From Tolypeutes matacus (taxonomy: Eukaryota > Chordata > Mammalia > Cingulata > Chlamyphoridae), in contig JAKSZT010053764.1 in the NCBI GenBank assembly GCA_026826555.1, positions 36,693,907 through 36,757,906 on the forward strand: DNA of 64,000 nucleotides, written 5' to 3'. This document shows, one piece after another, positions 36,150-46,699 of this stretch. The position numbers were made by a program, and so were the translations under genes. Each line of letters opens with the position of its first letter. Within the stretch, counting starts at the first letter, position 1. Under the pieces are notes generated by a model. It saw only the letters and a program-made list of their open reading frames with translations, was not told the origin of the DNA and did no database searches.

Positions 36150-36921
36150 CTTTTTTTTTTTTCCTATTTTTGCTTTTTATTTATTTATTTATTTTATTTT
36201 GAAATAATTTCAAACTTGCAGTAAAGTTGCAAACAGAATACAAAAATAATAGAGAACTCCAATATATCCCCTATCCCCAAACCTAGATTTACCAACTTTT
36301 AACACTTTGCCACATTCATTATATTTATCTATCTAGCTGTCTATCTCATAAACATTTGATTTCAATAAGCATAATATTATCTATCATCTGGGAATAATGA
36401 CAATTTTACTTTTTCTCTCCAAACTTTATATGTTTTATTTATTTTTCTTGATTTATTGTACTGGCTAAGATCTCTAGTATAATATTGATTAGACTTAGTA
36501 ATAGTAGATATTTTTGTCTTATTCACAATCTCAGGGGAAGATGTTCACTACTTCACCATTGACTATGATGTCCACTATAGGTTTTATCAGATGTTTTTCT
36601 CCATCTCTTTAATGAGCATTTGACTTGTTTTATTCTGTTAATGTGTGGTGTTGCACAAATCTAGTATGCTTTGTTCTGTTTTTTTCCACTCTTCGCTCAC
36701 TGTATTTCAGTTTGGATAATTCCTGTTAACCAGCTTTTGAATTTACTAACCCTGTCTTCTGCTCTGTCCAGTCTTCTTTTAAACCCATCCAATAAATTCT
36801 TAACTTCACATATTATATTTTCCAGTTTTGAATAGTCATTTGATTCTTTTTGTAGTAGGTCCCTGTTCTTTTTCAAAACTACCCATCTTTTCATCCATTT
36901 TGTCTACATTTCTTTTTCCCG
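36150..36921 (-). mobile_element. Old L1, antisense, internally deleted
   Basis: A (TTTA)n end at 36175-36200 precedes a 3' UTR-like stretch (GAAATAATTTCAAACTTGCA). About 36365-36655 matches the RT region in antisense (AATTTTACTTTTTCTCTCCA, TCTAGTATAATATTGATTAG, TTGTCTTATTCACAATCTCA, TTCTGTTAATGTG). It then jumps to an ORF1-like segment at 36660-36920. The jump means much of ORF2 has been lost. An LTR interrupts it at 36922. Confidence 0.7.
36697..36894 (-). pseudogene. L1/HAL1 ORF1 coiled-coil remnant
   Basis: A 65-codon frame includes EVKNLLDGFKRRLDRAEDRV, a textbook L1-type ORF1 coiled-coil segment. The rest of ORF1 is not in frame. It is a fossil, not a gene. Confidence 0.72.
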
Positions 36922-37372
36922 GGATACTATAACAAATTATCACAAACTGGGTGACTTAAAACAACAGTAACTTAGTATCTTACAGTTCTAGAGGCCAGAA
37001 GTACCAAGTCAAAGTGTCAAAAGGTCCACGCTTGCTCTGAAGACTCTAGGAAAGACTCCTTCTTTGCCTCATCTTAGTTCATATGGTGGCCAGCAATCCT
37101 TGGCATTCCTTGGCTTTTACATCACTTTAATCTCTGCTGTCACATGGCCCTCTTCCCTGTGTGTCTCTTCTGTGCCCAAATATTCCTCTCCTTTCTCTTA
37201 CAAAGGCACCAGACATTGATATTAGAGCCCTCTCTGATCCAGTGTGCCATCATCTTAACTTGATTATGTTGGCAAAGACCCTATTTCCAAATTAAGGTCA
37301 CATCTACAGGTAGCAGGGATTAAGACTTGAACATATATTTTGGAGGAACACAATTCAACCCACCACACCGTA
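36922..37372 (-). mobile_element. MLT1-type (MaLR) LTR, antisense, inserted in an old L1
   Basis: Landmarks in order: GATACTATAACAAATTATCAC, AACTGGGTGACTTAAAACAA, TTACAGTTCTAGAGGCCAGA, TCACATGGCCCTCTTCCCTG, AAGACCCTATTTCCAAATTA, TTGAACATATATTTTGGAGG and ACACAATTCAACCCA. This is the reverse complement of a MaLR LTR from its 3' end to its TGTTGGGTTGAATTGTGT-like start. L1-like antisense sequence lies on both sides, so it landed in an existing L1. Confidence 0.8.
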
Positions 37373-37620
37373 TTTCCCTTTATTTTCTTTAACATGTTTT
37401 AATAAAATTTCTTAAAAATACTTGGCTAACTATCAAACATTTGAATAATTTTCTATCATTAGGGTTTTTTTAATTTTATCAGTCATATTTTTCTTCCTTT
37501 TTCTATTTCTCATCATTTTCATCATCGTATATCAGAAATTATGACTAAAAGTATTGAGACTGAAGCTGATGCTATCTCCCTCAGAGGTTCATTCAAACTT
37601 TCCTCTGTTGGGCAAAAGGA
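37373..37620 (-). mobile_element. Probable continuation of the old L1 (5' region), antisense
   Basis: Pyrimidine-rich DNA after the LTR, with AGTCATATTTTTCTTCC and TATCAGAAATTATGACTAAA, resembles the antisense L1 region upstream of ORF1. It supports the view that the LTR split one element, but similarity is weak. Confidence 0.4.
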
Positions 37621-38196
37621 GTGAGGAGCTATTACCTTAAACCAATGAGAAATTGAGCTGAGTCAAGACTGGAGCATCAAGTAGTCTTCTTCTGGTCTCA
37701 ACCACCTCTAGCATGGCACCAGTCTTTGTTGCAGGTTCCTCTATTTAGTGGACCATAAGACTGTGGGATAGTTTATCCTGTCTATCTAGCCTTACATCTA
37801 GCTTCACATCATGTCCCAGAACTAAACAAATTTCCATGGGGAGCATCAGCCAAATGTTTAGGCCTCTTCTATATTCTAATCCACCATGCCAGTCCACACC
37901 AAAATATCTGCTAGTTTTTTCTTTCTCCCATTGGAGTCCTTATGCTTACAGTAAACCCAATCTCTCAACAAATGAAATGCCCCTAGCCCTGAACACCTCA
38001 GATCTTCAGAGGAGGGCTCTTTTCCCTATGGAAGTTTAGTTTATATATTTCCCTATATATCTCTATGCTTCAATAACACTACTGTGTCTTAAAAATTATT
38101 TTAAAAATGCATCCATTTCTTTCTAGTAGTTGCAGAGGGGGAAAAAAAGGCCTACCAGAAGTAAAATTCTTTACATTACTTTTTTTCTTTAGTCTT

Positions 38197-38645
38197 TGAA
38201 TACTACATTTTATTTTTAGAACAATTTTAGCTTTACAGAAAAATTGCAGAGGAAGTGAACAGTTCTCATATAATGCCACACACACATAAGCATGCACAGA
38301 CTTTCCCCTATTATTAATATCTTACATTAGTGTGGCTCATTTATTACAAATTATAAACCAATACTGATACAGTATTAGCAAAAAAGTCCATAGTTTTCAT
38401 TATGGTTCATTCTTTGTGTATACAGTTTTATGGGTTTTGGCAAATATGTAGCACCATTTATACATCATTTTGTAACATAAAGAATAGTTTTGCCCTCCTA
38501 AAAATGTCCTGCGCTCCACCTATTCATACTTTCTGCCTACTAAGTCCCCAATCCATGACAACCACTGGTATTTTTGCTGTCTCTATAGTTTTGCCTTTTT
38601 CACAATGTCATATAGTTGGAATCATACAATATGAAGCCGTTTCAG
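38197..38645 (-). mobile_element. L1 3' UTR, antisense
   Basis: Landmarks: TTTATTTTTAGAACAATTTT, AGCTTTACAGAAAAATTGCA, TAATATCTTACATTAGTGTG, ATACAGTTTTATGGGTTTTG, CCCCAATCCATGACAACCAC and TGTCATATAGTTGGAATCAT. These are hallmarks of the L1M-type 3' end shared by all placental mammals. Strongly 5'-truncated. Confidence 0.82.
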
Positions 38646-41640
38646 ACTAAATCATTTATTGAGTAAATTTAATCATTTATTGTCTCTTCTTCACTGCTAT
38701 ATTCAAAATACCTGAGCACAGGGCCAAAGTCACAGTAAGCACCCAACAAATGCTCCAGGAATGCATAAAATGTTTTCAGGAGAAACAAAACAATTGTTCT
38801 TTTTTAATGTTAGCGCATATAAAATTCCCATTTATCATTGTCTCTGAGTTAATAAATAAGTCTGGGTTTGCTGGGGAGTTATTCTTCCATGCTCATCTCC
38901 AAAGCAAAAGTGAAGAGGGAAGAAAAGAGAAGAATTTTTCCAAGTCTAGGAAACAAAGAGGATCAAAAAGGAAGGTTCATGAACACCAAAGATTCTCACA
39001 TAAAACAATTAAGCTGAACAGCTATCGAATACTGCTGTGGCAAAGGCAATATACTTTTAGGATCCTAGAGTACTGTAGGATGCTTGCAACCAGGGAAGTT
39101 TCATTAAAAAAAAATTGCTCTGTTGACTAGACTGCAGCATGAAGTGGCATAAATTAAAGCAGTCACATCAGGTGTCATCAACGGCATGCAGTTCTTGGAA
39201 CCAGTGGGTGATGGGGAATATTTGCTTACCTCATCTCAACTGACCAAGGCATGAAGTACTAAAAAACCTTAATCACTGAACCAGCTCTGAACAGTGGCTT
39301 TCAGTTCTTTAGATGAAACTGTATCATGAAGACAACACCGATGATATTCTCTCAGCCTTCCTTCATTAAACGTTATCGCCAAATTTAGATCTCACTTCGA
39401 GCGTATGGGCTCTTAGGTTTCTAACCAACCCTGACAATTTTGAGATTTATTAAACAAGTTCCATTCACTTGGTGGGAAATAAGACTTAATGTTCAAAGTA
39501 AATAGGACTTAGCAGGCAAGAAAGTGGCTAATGAGTCTTCTCAGAAATCAAATAGCTCTTTTGGAAAATGGAAACAGCTTGCATGGAATAAAAACACCCT
39601 TGAACAAGTGTTGCAATATAAAATCTAGTTTTTTTCTTGAAATCAAAATCCAAGTTCCTGGCACTTGCTCATTCTTCCATCTTGTACAACCAATCAAATC
39701 TTAACCAGGAAGCTAAGTATTTGAAATTGTCTCATCATACCGTCCAAAGTTTGTTTTCTATGTAGCTTGCACTAAATAGATTTTTATTTATTTTCTCATG
39801 CTTTTAAGCATAGCTTTTTGCCACTTTCCATGGCAACCTCAAACTCACTTCAAATGACTTGTACCACAAATATCTGACAACACCGCCAAAACAGTCTGTA
39901 AAGAGATGTAATATGGTTAGTTCAAGGTATATAAGTAACTATTCTTTTAGAATATAGATTCTAAATATCTTATATATATACACATTAAATACATGTATAT
40001 GTATGTGTGTGTCTATATATTCCTTGGGTGTCCTTTCATATGTACTCTTTTATATGCAAAGTACAGATGGGAAATCAAATGGAAATGTATATTAAGCATA
40101 ACAATGCTATACTTACCTTCCCATTTTAAGGTCATGTATTTACTTGCAGTCTCCTTATTAACTTTTGACAAAGCTAGGTTTCAGCACATCAGAAATACAC
40201 CAGACAATTACATAAGTTTCAATTCAATGAGACTAACTTGAATTTCTACACAAGCTGTAGGCATGGCTTACTCAATAAACCCTTAGAATCAGAAAAAAAT
40301 ATATAACAATAAAAAAAGAATGATTTAGCTTGTTTCTTTCCTCTTCTCCAGAGAAGCTCATTTGATTGTTCCCACAATGACCCCAATGTCTTGGTATCAA
40401 TACGTATGATCCATAGGTCTTCTCAAAAACTTATTTTTCAAAATAATAAAGTATGTTCCCAACACCAATGTGATATTTTCCCTTTAACTCCTACTTTCGT
40501 CTGTGATCTTCCCTGTGTCAGAAGAAGAGGTATTGATTTTATCTATAGCTTCAAAAAGTCATGTTTATGGAGTCCTTCAATTATGCTTCTCCTTTTTAAA
40601 AAAAAATCCACAGTCTCTGTGTGTATATGTGCTTGGAAAGTAATCTAAAACTTTGAGCATTCCTGTTGGCTACAGACAGAAATAGTAACCAACTTCACCC
40701 TGAGATTTAGGTTAACAGCATTGTTCTTTTCATACTTTACAGAACATCAAGTGTGTGACCAAGAGTACACTCACAGATCTAGCTTATGGCCTCAGATTAG
40801 CATCAGCTCCCAAGTACAGTTTGAGTCAGACAGGAGACTTCTTGAAGAAAGGGGTTAGAGGCTCTTGTAGAACAGTGCTCAGGGAAGGCAGTTTTCAGTT
40901 TAGGTTGTTCCTAGGCAAGAAGATGTTGCAGGACAGGAGTTGGTGATTACACTATCCACCCAGAAGCCCACCAAAAGGCTACTGGCTTAGAAGGGACAAC
41001 CATCTCTGCAAACAAAACATAAAGTGTTGTGTAAGGGAAAGGCTCCGCTGACCAAGGCCAGTTATCTTCTCAGGTGAACCTGGTGGCCAGCAAAAGTCAA
41101 GGTGGCTCCTCTCATGAAAAGAAAGCTTAATGCTAGGCACAAGAGGTAGTGGGTGCTGAAAATGACAGAATGTAGCCATTGAGCTCTACAACCATAAACT
41201 TTTCAATGGAATAAGCTGCTGTAAACTTACCCCTTTTAATCACATACTGCTTTTATTTGTGCCTTCATTTCGTTTCTGGAGACAGTTTCCTTCTCAGTTC
41301 ACTTTTTAAATCAGGTTGATTCAGAAACAACTTCTGCTCCTCTTCTAATGTTAAAACTTTTTATTCTAATTTCAGTTCCACAAACTCTTCCTCATTCTGA
41401 TTATCTTTTTTTTTTTTTTTTCTCGACTCTTCATATGTTTTGCTGCTGAAATAGCAATATATTTGATAATAGGTTGCTTCCTCAGATTTCCCCAGAGGTG
41501 CTAAGTAAGATATATTTTCTAAAACTGGAAAAATTATGAATTCCAAGAGTTTAGAAGAAGGGACTGTGGAACAGTACCACTAATATTATATGAATTACAA
41601 TAATTAGTATGTTCTCATGAAACAAAGTCATCCTAGGTAA
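38646..41640. other. No gene recognised; mostly unique DNA
   Basis: The longest frame (38750-39130 plus, 126 codons) is lysine/serine-rich at its centre but matches no family I know and lacks visible splice or promoter context. No well-preserved repeat is seen across almost 3 kb. Confidence 0.42.
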
Positions 41641-41779
41641 AGAGGAATTTGGGAAAGTGCTGGTATCCTTAGAGCTAGGCCACTAAACAACATTCTTCAA
41701 ACAAACCCCCAACCAGCCACATTCCTAGGCATTAGAAAAGGAATAAAGAAAATGTACAGGTTTTATCTTCAAGGAGATG

Positions 41780-41791
41780 GCCCCCTGGTGG
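41780..41791 (-). promoter_or_regulatory. Candidate CTCF core motif, reverse orientation
   Basis: GCCCCCTGGTGG is the exact reverse complement of CCACCAGGGGGC and satisfies all 12 core positions of the CTCF consensus. Flanking positions agree poorly, so it is weaker overall than the site at 21631. It lies within DNA resembling an ancient dispersed repeat (41640-42030). Confidence 0.5.
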
Positions 41792-42224
41792 GAAGGTAGG
41801 CATTGCATCAACACTCCTGCTCAAAAGACTTAGTTCGTTTTATGCTGTAGGAGAATTAAGGAGAGTAAACATATAGCTCTGCCTAGGCAGTCTTGGAAGG
41901 TTTTCCCAGGGAAAGCAGAATCTATGTTGCACTTGAAGAATGAATGGGAATTGCTACGCAGGCAATTGGGGGCGAGAGCATTCTAGTCTGGGAGCACAAC
42001 ACAGTCCAATGCATGGAAGGATGAGAGAGCTTCCTGCATTTGGAAGATTATCAGAAGTTTATTACTGATATAAAATGAAATGGCTGGAAGAAGAGCAAGC
42101 ACGAGGGAGGGAAGGAAATTGGAGGAAACAAAATCACTTGGATGGACAGATAACAGGTAAGAATTCTACAGGAACAAAGGAACCCACCAATAACCCTGAG
42201 AAAGGTAAATGTGTATAAAGTAAC

Positions 42225-42790
42225 AATAACTAGCATTTATTTAGAGCTCACTACATGCCCATAATTTAATAAGTATTTATGTGTTAAGCCCTGTTCATTG
42301 TGCTTGGTATACATCAGGGAACACAACTGGCAAAGATCCCTACCTTTATGGAGCTTATATTCTATCTAAGGGATAGGGGTTTAAAACCTAAAATACACAA
42401 AATATTAAGTGATTAGTGTTATGGAAACAGAAAACATAGAGCAGGGATTGCATTTTACATGTGGTACTTATGGGACACCTCATCAAGAAAGTGACATGTG
42501 AGCAAAGATTAGAATAAAATAGTCAAACATGCCTATCTCTGGGGAAGTGCATTCCAATCAGAGGAAACAATCAGTGCCAAGGCCCTGAGGTGAAAGACTG
42601 CTCAGTGTGCTTCATCAACAAGGAGACCAGAGGGAGTGAAGGAGAGAGGGCCAGGAAATGAGGTCAAAGGACAAGGAGGCAGTCAGATTATCTAGGGCTT
42701 TGGAAGTTCTTATAAGGATTGCAGGACTTCGAGCAGACCTATGTTTTAAAAGAGCATTCTGAATACTGGAATGAGAGCAGACTAAAGGAA
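42225..42790 (+). mobile_element. Ancient dispersed mammalian repeat (family not assigned)
   Basis: CATTGTGCTTGGTATACATC, CTACCTTTATGGAGCTTATA, GTGACATGTGAGCAAAGATT, GTGCATTCCAATCAGAGGAA and GTGCCAAGGCCCTGAGGTG form a chain I recognise from a very common old repeat (consensus-like CCCTGCCCTCATGGAGCTTACA and GCAAAGGCCCTGAGG). A second partial copy lies at about 41640-42030. I cannot give the family name with confidence. Confidence 0.55.
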
Positions 42791-42839
42791 GGCAAGGGTA
42801 GATGCCTGGCACTGTTCTGAAATCATCAAATGTAGTTTT

Positions 42840-42957
42840 GTTTTGTTTTGTTTTGTTTTGTTTTGTTTTGTTTCAAGGAGGTACCAGGGATTGAACCCAG
42901 GACCTCGTACATGGGAAGCAGGAGCTCAACCACTGAGCTACATCCACTCCCCATAAT
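42840..42957 (-). mobile_element. Single-unit tRNA-derived SINE, antisense
   Basis: On the minus strand the tRNA-like head reads GGGGAGTGGATGTAGCTCAG, then GTGGTTGAGCTCCTG and a B box in GGTTCAATCCCTGG, then GTACCTCCTTG and a (CAAAA)n tail (42840-42871). ATGTAGTTTT is duplicated at 42830-42839 and 42958-42967. Unlike the SINEs at 3967 and 15967 it has only one tRNA-like unit. Confidence 0.92.
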
Positions 42958-43140
42958 ATGTAGTTTTAATCATTTAATATTACCAACAACCCTTTGAGGT
43001 AGTCAGCATTATTGTTCCCATTTCACACATGAAGAAACTAAGGCACTGAAAGATTAACACACTTGCGAAAGTTCCAAAGCTAGCAAGTTGTGAATTGAGT
43101 TTCCAATGCAATCTGCAGAGTCCAGAACACATTTGCACAA
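42958..43140 (-). mobile_element. MIR SINE, antisense, adjoining the SINE insertion
   Basis: CAACAACCCTTTGAGGTAGT, CCCATTTCACACATGAAGAA, ACTAAGGCACTGAAAGATTA and TTCCAAAGCTAGCAAGTTGT follow the reverse complement of MIR. The younger SINE inserted at its 3' edge. Confidence 0.78.
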
Positions 43141-43932
43141 TTGTGATATTATGCTTCTCTAACTTGCCAACTACTGACTGCAATTGGGAAGATGGATTAG
43201 ACAGGGTAAAAATTAAAATAGGGAAACCAGTGATGGGGAGATTCACTAGGAAATGATAAAGGACTAAAGAAAGGCAGCAGCAATTGGCATGGAGAAGAGG
43301 GGGAACATATAAAAGTTGTTTATGACATGATCATTTCAACTGACACAGAAAAAGCATTGGACAAAATCCAGCACACTTCTTTTTAAAAACACTTAGAAAA
43401 CTGGGAAGAGAAGGCAAACTTCCTCAACATGGTAAAGAACCTATATGATAAACCTACCACTAACATCATACTCAATGGTATGGTGACTGAAAGCTTCCCC
43501 CTATGACCAGGAACGAGACAAAGACGCCTACTGTCACCACTGTTATTCAACATTATACCAGAAGTTCGAGCCAGAGCAATTAGGCAAGAAAAAGAAATAA
43601 AAGGCATCCAAACTAGAAAGGAAGAAGCAAAACATTCCCTATTTATAGATGCCATGATTCTATACATAGAAAATCCTGAAAAATCCATGACAAAGTTTCT
43701 AGATCTAATAAATGAATTCAGCAAAGTAGTGGGGTATAAAATCAGCATGCAAATATCAGTAGTTTTCTATACACTAGTAATGAACAATCTGAAGATGAAA
43801 TCAAGGAAAAAATCCATTTACAATAGCAACTAAAAGAGTAAAATATCTAGGAATAAATTTAACCCAATATGTAAAGGACTTATATGTGGAAAATTAGAAA
43901 GCATTGCTAAAAGAAATCAAAGACCTAAATAA

Positions 43933-44208
43933 ATGGTAAGATGTTCTATATTCAGGGAATGGAAGACCAAAATATGGTTAAGATATCAATTGTCTCCAAA
44001 GAAATGTGCAGTTTTCTTGGAAGCAATGGAAAAAGCAATCATCAAATTTATATGGAAGGATAAGCGGCCACAAATAGCCAGAAACATCTTGAAAAAGAAT
44101 GTAGTTGGAGGACTCACACTTCCTAAATTTAAAACTTATTACAAAGTTATAGTAATCAAAACAGCAGGGTATTGGTACAAGGACAGAAATATAAACCAAT
44201 GGAATTGA
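43933..44208 (+). pseudogene. L1 ORF2 remnant (region after the RT domain)
   Basis: A 91-codon open stretch contains KFIWKDKRPQIARNILKK, then GGLTLPKFKTYYK and YWYKDRNINQWN, in the order of L1 ORF2 downstream of the reverse-transcriptase core. The parent protein would cut and copy target DNA, but this piece has neither the endonuclease nor the catalytic aspartates and is flanked by stops. Confidence 0.88.
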
Positions 44209-44257
44209 ATTGAGAATTCAGAAATAAACCTTCACATCTATGTCCAATTGATTTTTT

Positions 44258-44569
44258 AAAATTTTATTTTAACATTGTTTTAATCAAGGAACATGGTTGT
44301 TTGAGAAACAAGATATTTTTAAGAGAGTTGAATAGAGCAAAGTGAAGGATTGTTCTATTAGGATATCCTCTGTGAATAAAAGGGTTGTATGGTTTTAATT
44401 TCATGGAAGTTTGGAACCAGACTGTATGAACACTGGTCGAAGCCAATATTTAATCTTTATTGTTTAGAAGCCCTGAACATTTTTTCCTTCAGACTAAAGG
44501 AAAAGCTCTATAACAGAACCACATTAGCTTGACCCTGGGTATTTTGAGTGTAATTTAGTTTAGGTATGG
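44258..44569 (-). pseudogene. Retrocopied transcript 3' end (processed insert), parent unknown
   Basis: The block cleanly interrupts L1 sequence. CCAATTGATTTTTT lies at 44244-44257 and again, identically, at 44570-44583, and the L1 reading resumes exactly when the insert is removed. On the minus strand the insert ends with AATAAA (complement at 44263-44268) and a short A-tail. It has no tRNA-like or L1 3' UTR features, so I read it as the 5'-truncated 3' end of some cellular mRNA or noncoding RNA copied by L1. I do not recognise the parent. Confidence 0.75.
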
Positions 44570-46249
44570 CCAATTGATTTTTTACAAGGGTACCAAGTCC
44601 TCTCAATGGGGAAAGAATAGTCTTTCCATCAAAGGGTGCTGGGAAAACTGGATAGCCATGTGCAAAGAATGAAGGTAGACCTACATCTCACATTGTATAC
44701 AAAAATTAATTCAAAATAGATAAAAAATGTAAATATAAAAACCAAAACTATAAATCTCTTTTAAAAAATTAGGGAAGCCTCTTCAGGACTTTGTGTTAGG
44801 TGATGGTTTCTTAGAGTTTCTTCCAAAAGCATGGGCAACCAAAGAAAAAAATGATAAATGGATGTCATCAAAATTAAAAACTTTTGTACATCAAAGGCCT
44901 TCATCATGAAAAAAAAAAACAATCTATAGAAGGGAAAAAAAATATTTGGAAACCACATATCAAATAAGTGTCTATTATACAAAATATATAAAGGGATCCT
45001 ACAACTCAACCTCAAAAATAAAATCCAATTTAAAAACAGGCAAAAGGCTTGAATAGACAGTTCTTCAAAGAAGAACAAAGATCCAATAAGCACATGAAAA
45101 GATACTCAACATCATTAGTCATCAGGGAAATGCAAATCAAATCTAAATTAGATAACAATTCAAACCCACTAGAATGGCTACTATTAAATAAATTGAAAAT
45201 AACAGGTTTTGAAGAGGTTGTGGAGAAATAAGAACCTTTATTCATTGTTGGTGGGAATGTAAAACAGTGCAGCCATTGTGGAAAACAGTTTGGCAGCTCC
45301 TCTGAAAGTGAAAAATAGAATTACCATATGACCCATCAATCCTACTTCAAGATATGTACCCAAAAGAATTGAAAGCAGGGATTTGAACAGTTGAGAGAAA
45401 TAAGCCAGACACAAAAGAACAAATATTGTATGATTTCACTAATATGAAATAATTAGAATAAGAACATTCATATAGTCAGAAATTAAAATACCAGTTGAAG
45501 ATGGGGAATGGGGAGTTAATGCTTGACTGGTACAGAGTTTCTGTTTGGGGTGATGGAAAAATTTTGGTAATGATGGTGGTGATGGTAGCACAACATTGTG
45601 AAAGCAAGTAACAGCACTGAATTATATATTTGAAAGTGGTTAAAAGGGGATGTTTAGGTTTTATATACATTAGTAGAATAAAAAGTTTTTAAAAATAGTA
45701 CTGTAAAACACAGTAAACCCTAATGTAAACTGTGTGCTATAGTTAATACTGTAATTATAATAATATTGTTTGATCAATTGTAGCAAAATGACCTCTCTAA
45801 TGTAAAATGTTAATAATAGGAAAAACCATGTGTGTGAGCAGAGTATATGGGAACTCTGTATTTTCTATATGATTTTTCTATAAACCCACAACTTCTCTAA
45901 TAAAAAAATTAAAATATCTTAAAAAAAGTTGTTCAAGCAGTACAAGCAACAGGGCTAAGAAGTAGATTCAAGTGTGATAGTTCTGAATTGGATCTTTGGG
46001 GAGCGATATGATTTATTCTAAGCCACTTAGAGTCTCACTCAATTCTCTTTGTTTCCTTGGAGAGACTGTTGTGAGCCAGAGTGTTGGTTCACAGCCCAAG
46101 CCAGGCAGATGACCTTAACTACTCCCACTCATGGATCTTCTACAAATAGGCATTGAATACTCTGTTAGGAAGTGGACCTCTCTTAGGTTATATTACATCC
46201 AACCAATGACTCTGATCAAATGCATCAAAGGCCAACCTTTAGTCTTTTT

Positions 46250-46690
46250 TGCTTGCAAACAACAGAAAACTTCAATGGCTAACTTAACTTAAAATTAATT
46301 TATTGAATGGCTATGGGGTGGCTCCAAAAACTGAAATAACAGCTGATGAATCTGTTTTCATAATGCAAAGGGACTAGCATGTGCCTGGATTTAGGTTGCA
46401 GGAATCAACAGACAAGCAAGGCCCACCATTACAATTAACCAGCTCCTCTTTTTTCATTCTAGGGACTCTCCATTCAAGATTAAGATTCCCAAGATTAAAT
46501 TGGCCTTGATTGGGTCTTGTGCCACCCCTTAGCTAGGATATAGCAGGGCATGTGGCCTGACAGCTTTAGCAACTGAATGCAGTGGGCATGGAGCTGTCTC
46601 TCAAATGAAAAGTCTGCTGCTATTTGCAGAAGGGGAGGAAATGGATGCTGAAAGGTAAAAGCTGAAAATGTCCAGTGTGTACACACAACA
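46250..46690. mobile_element. Worn dispersed mammalian repeat (family not assigned)
   Basis: The chain TTGCTTGCAAACAACAGAAA, TTAATTTATTGAATGG, CTTGATTGGGTCTTGTGCCA, GGAGGAAATGGATGCTGAAA and TGTCCAGTGTGTACA resembles a common old repeat opening with TGCAAACAACAGAAAC and closing with GGGGAATGGATGCTGG. Family not named. Confidence 0.45.
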
Positions 46691-46699
46691 AAGCAATTT

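Larger units (their letters stand above)
43321..45923 (+). mobile_element. 5'-truncated L1 (ORF2 second half plus 3' UTR), split by a retrocopy
   Basis: The copy begins in the RT domain (GACACAGAAAAAGCATTGGA), runs through the ORF2 C-terminal part and ends in a 3' UTR with AACTTCTCTAATAAAAAAAT. AAAAGTTGTT flanks it at 43311-43320 and 45924-45933, so a single truncated insertion is supported. About 200 bases of the usual ORF2 end are missing at about 45386, where CAGGGATTTGAACAG jumps to AATAAGCCAGACAC. A 312-base retrocopy interrupts it at 44258. All frames carry stops. Confidence 0.88.

Noticed and set aside
38750..39130. 126-codon lysine/serine-rich frame
   Set aside because: No recognisable domain and no gene context; a conservation test would be needed to revive it.
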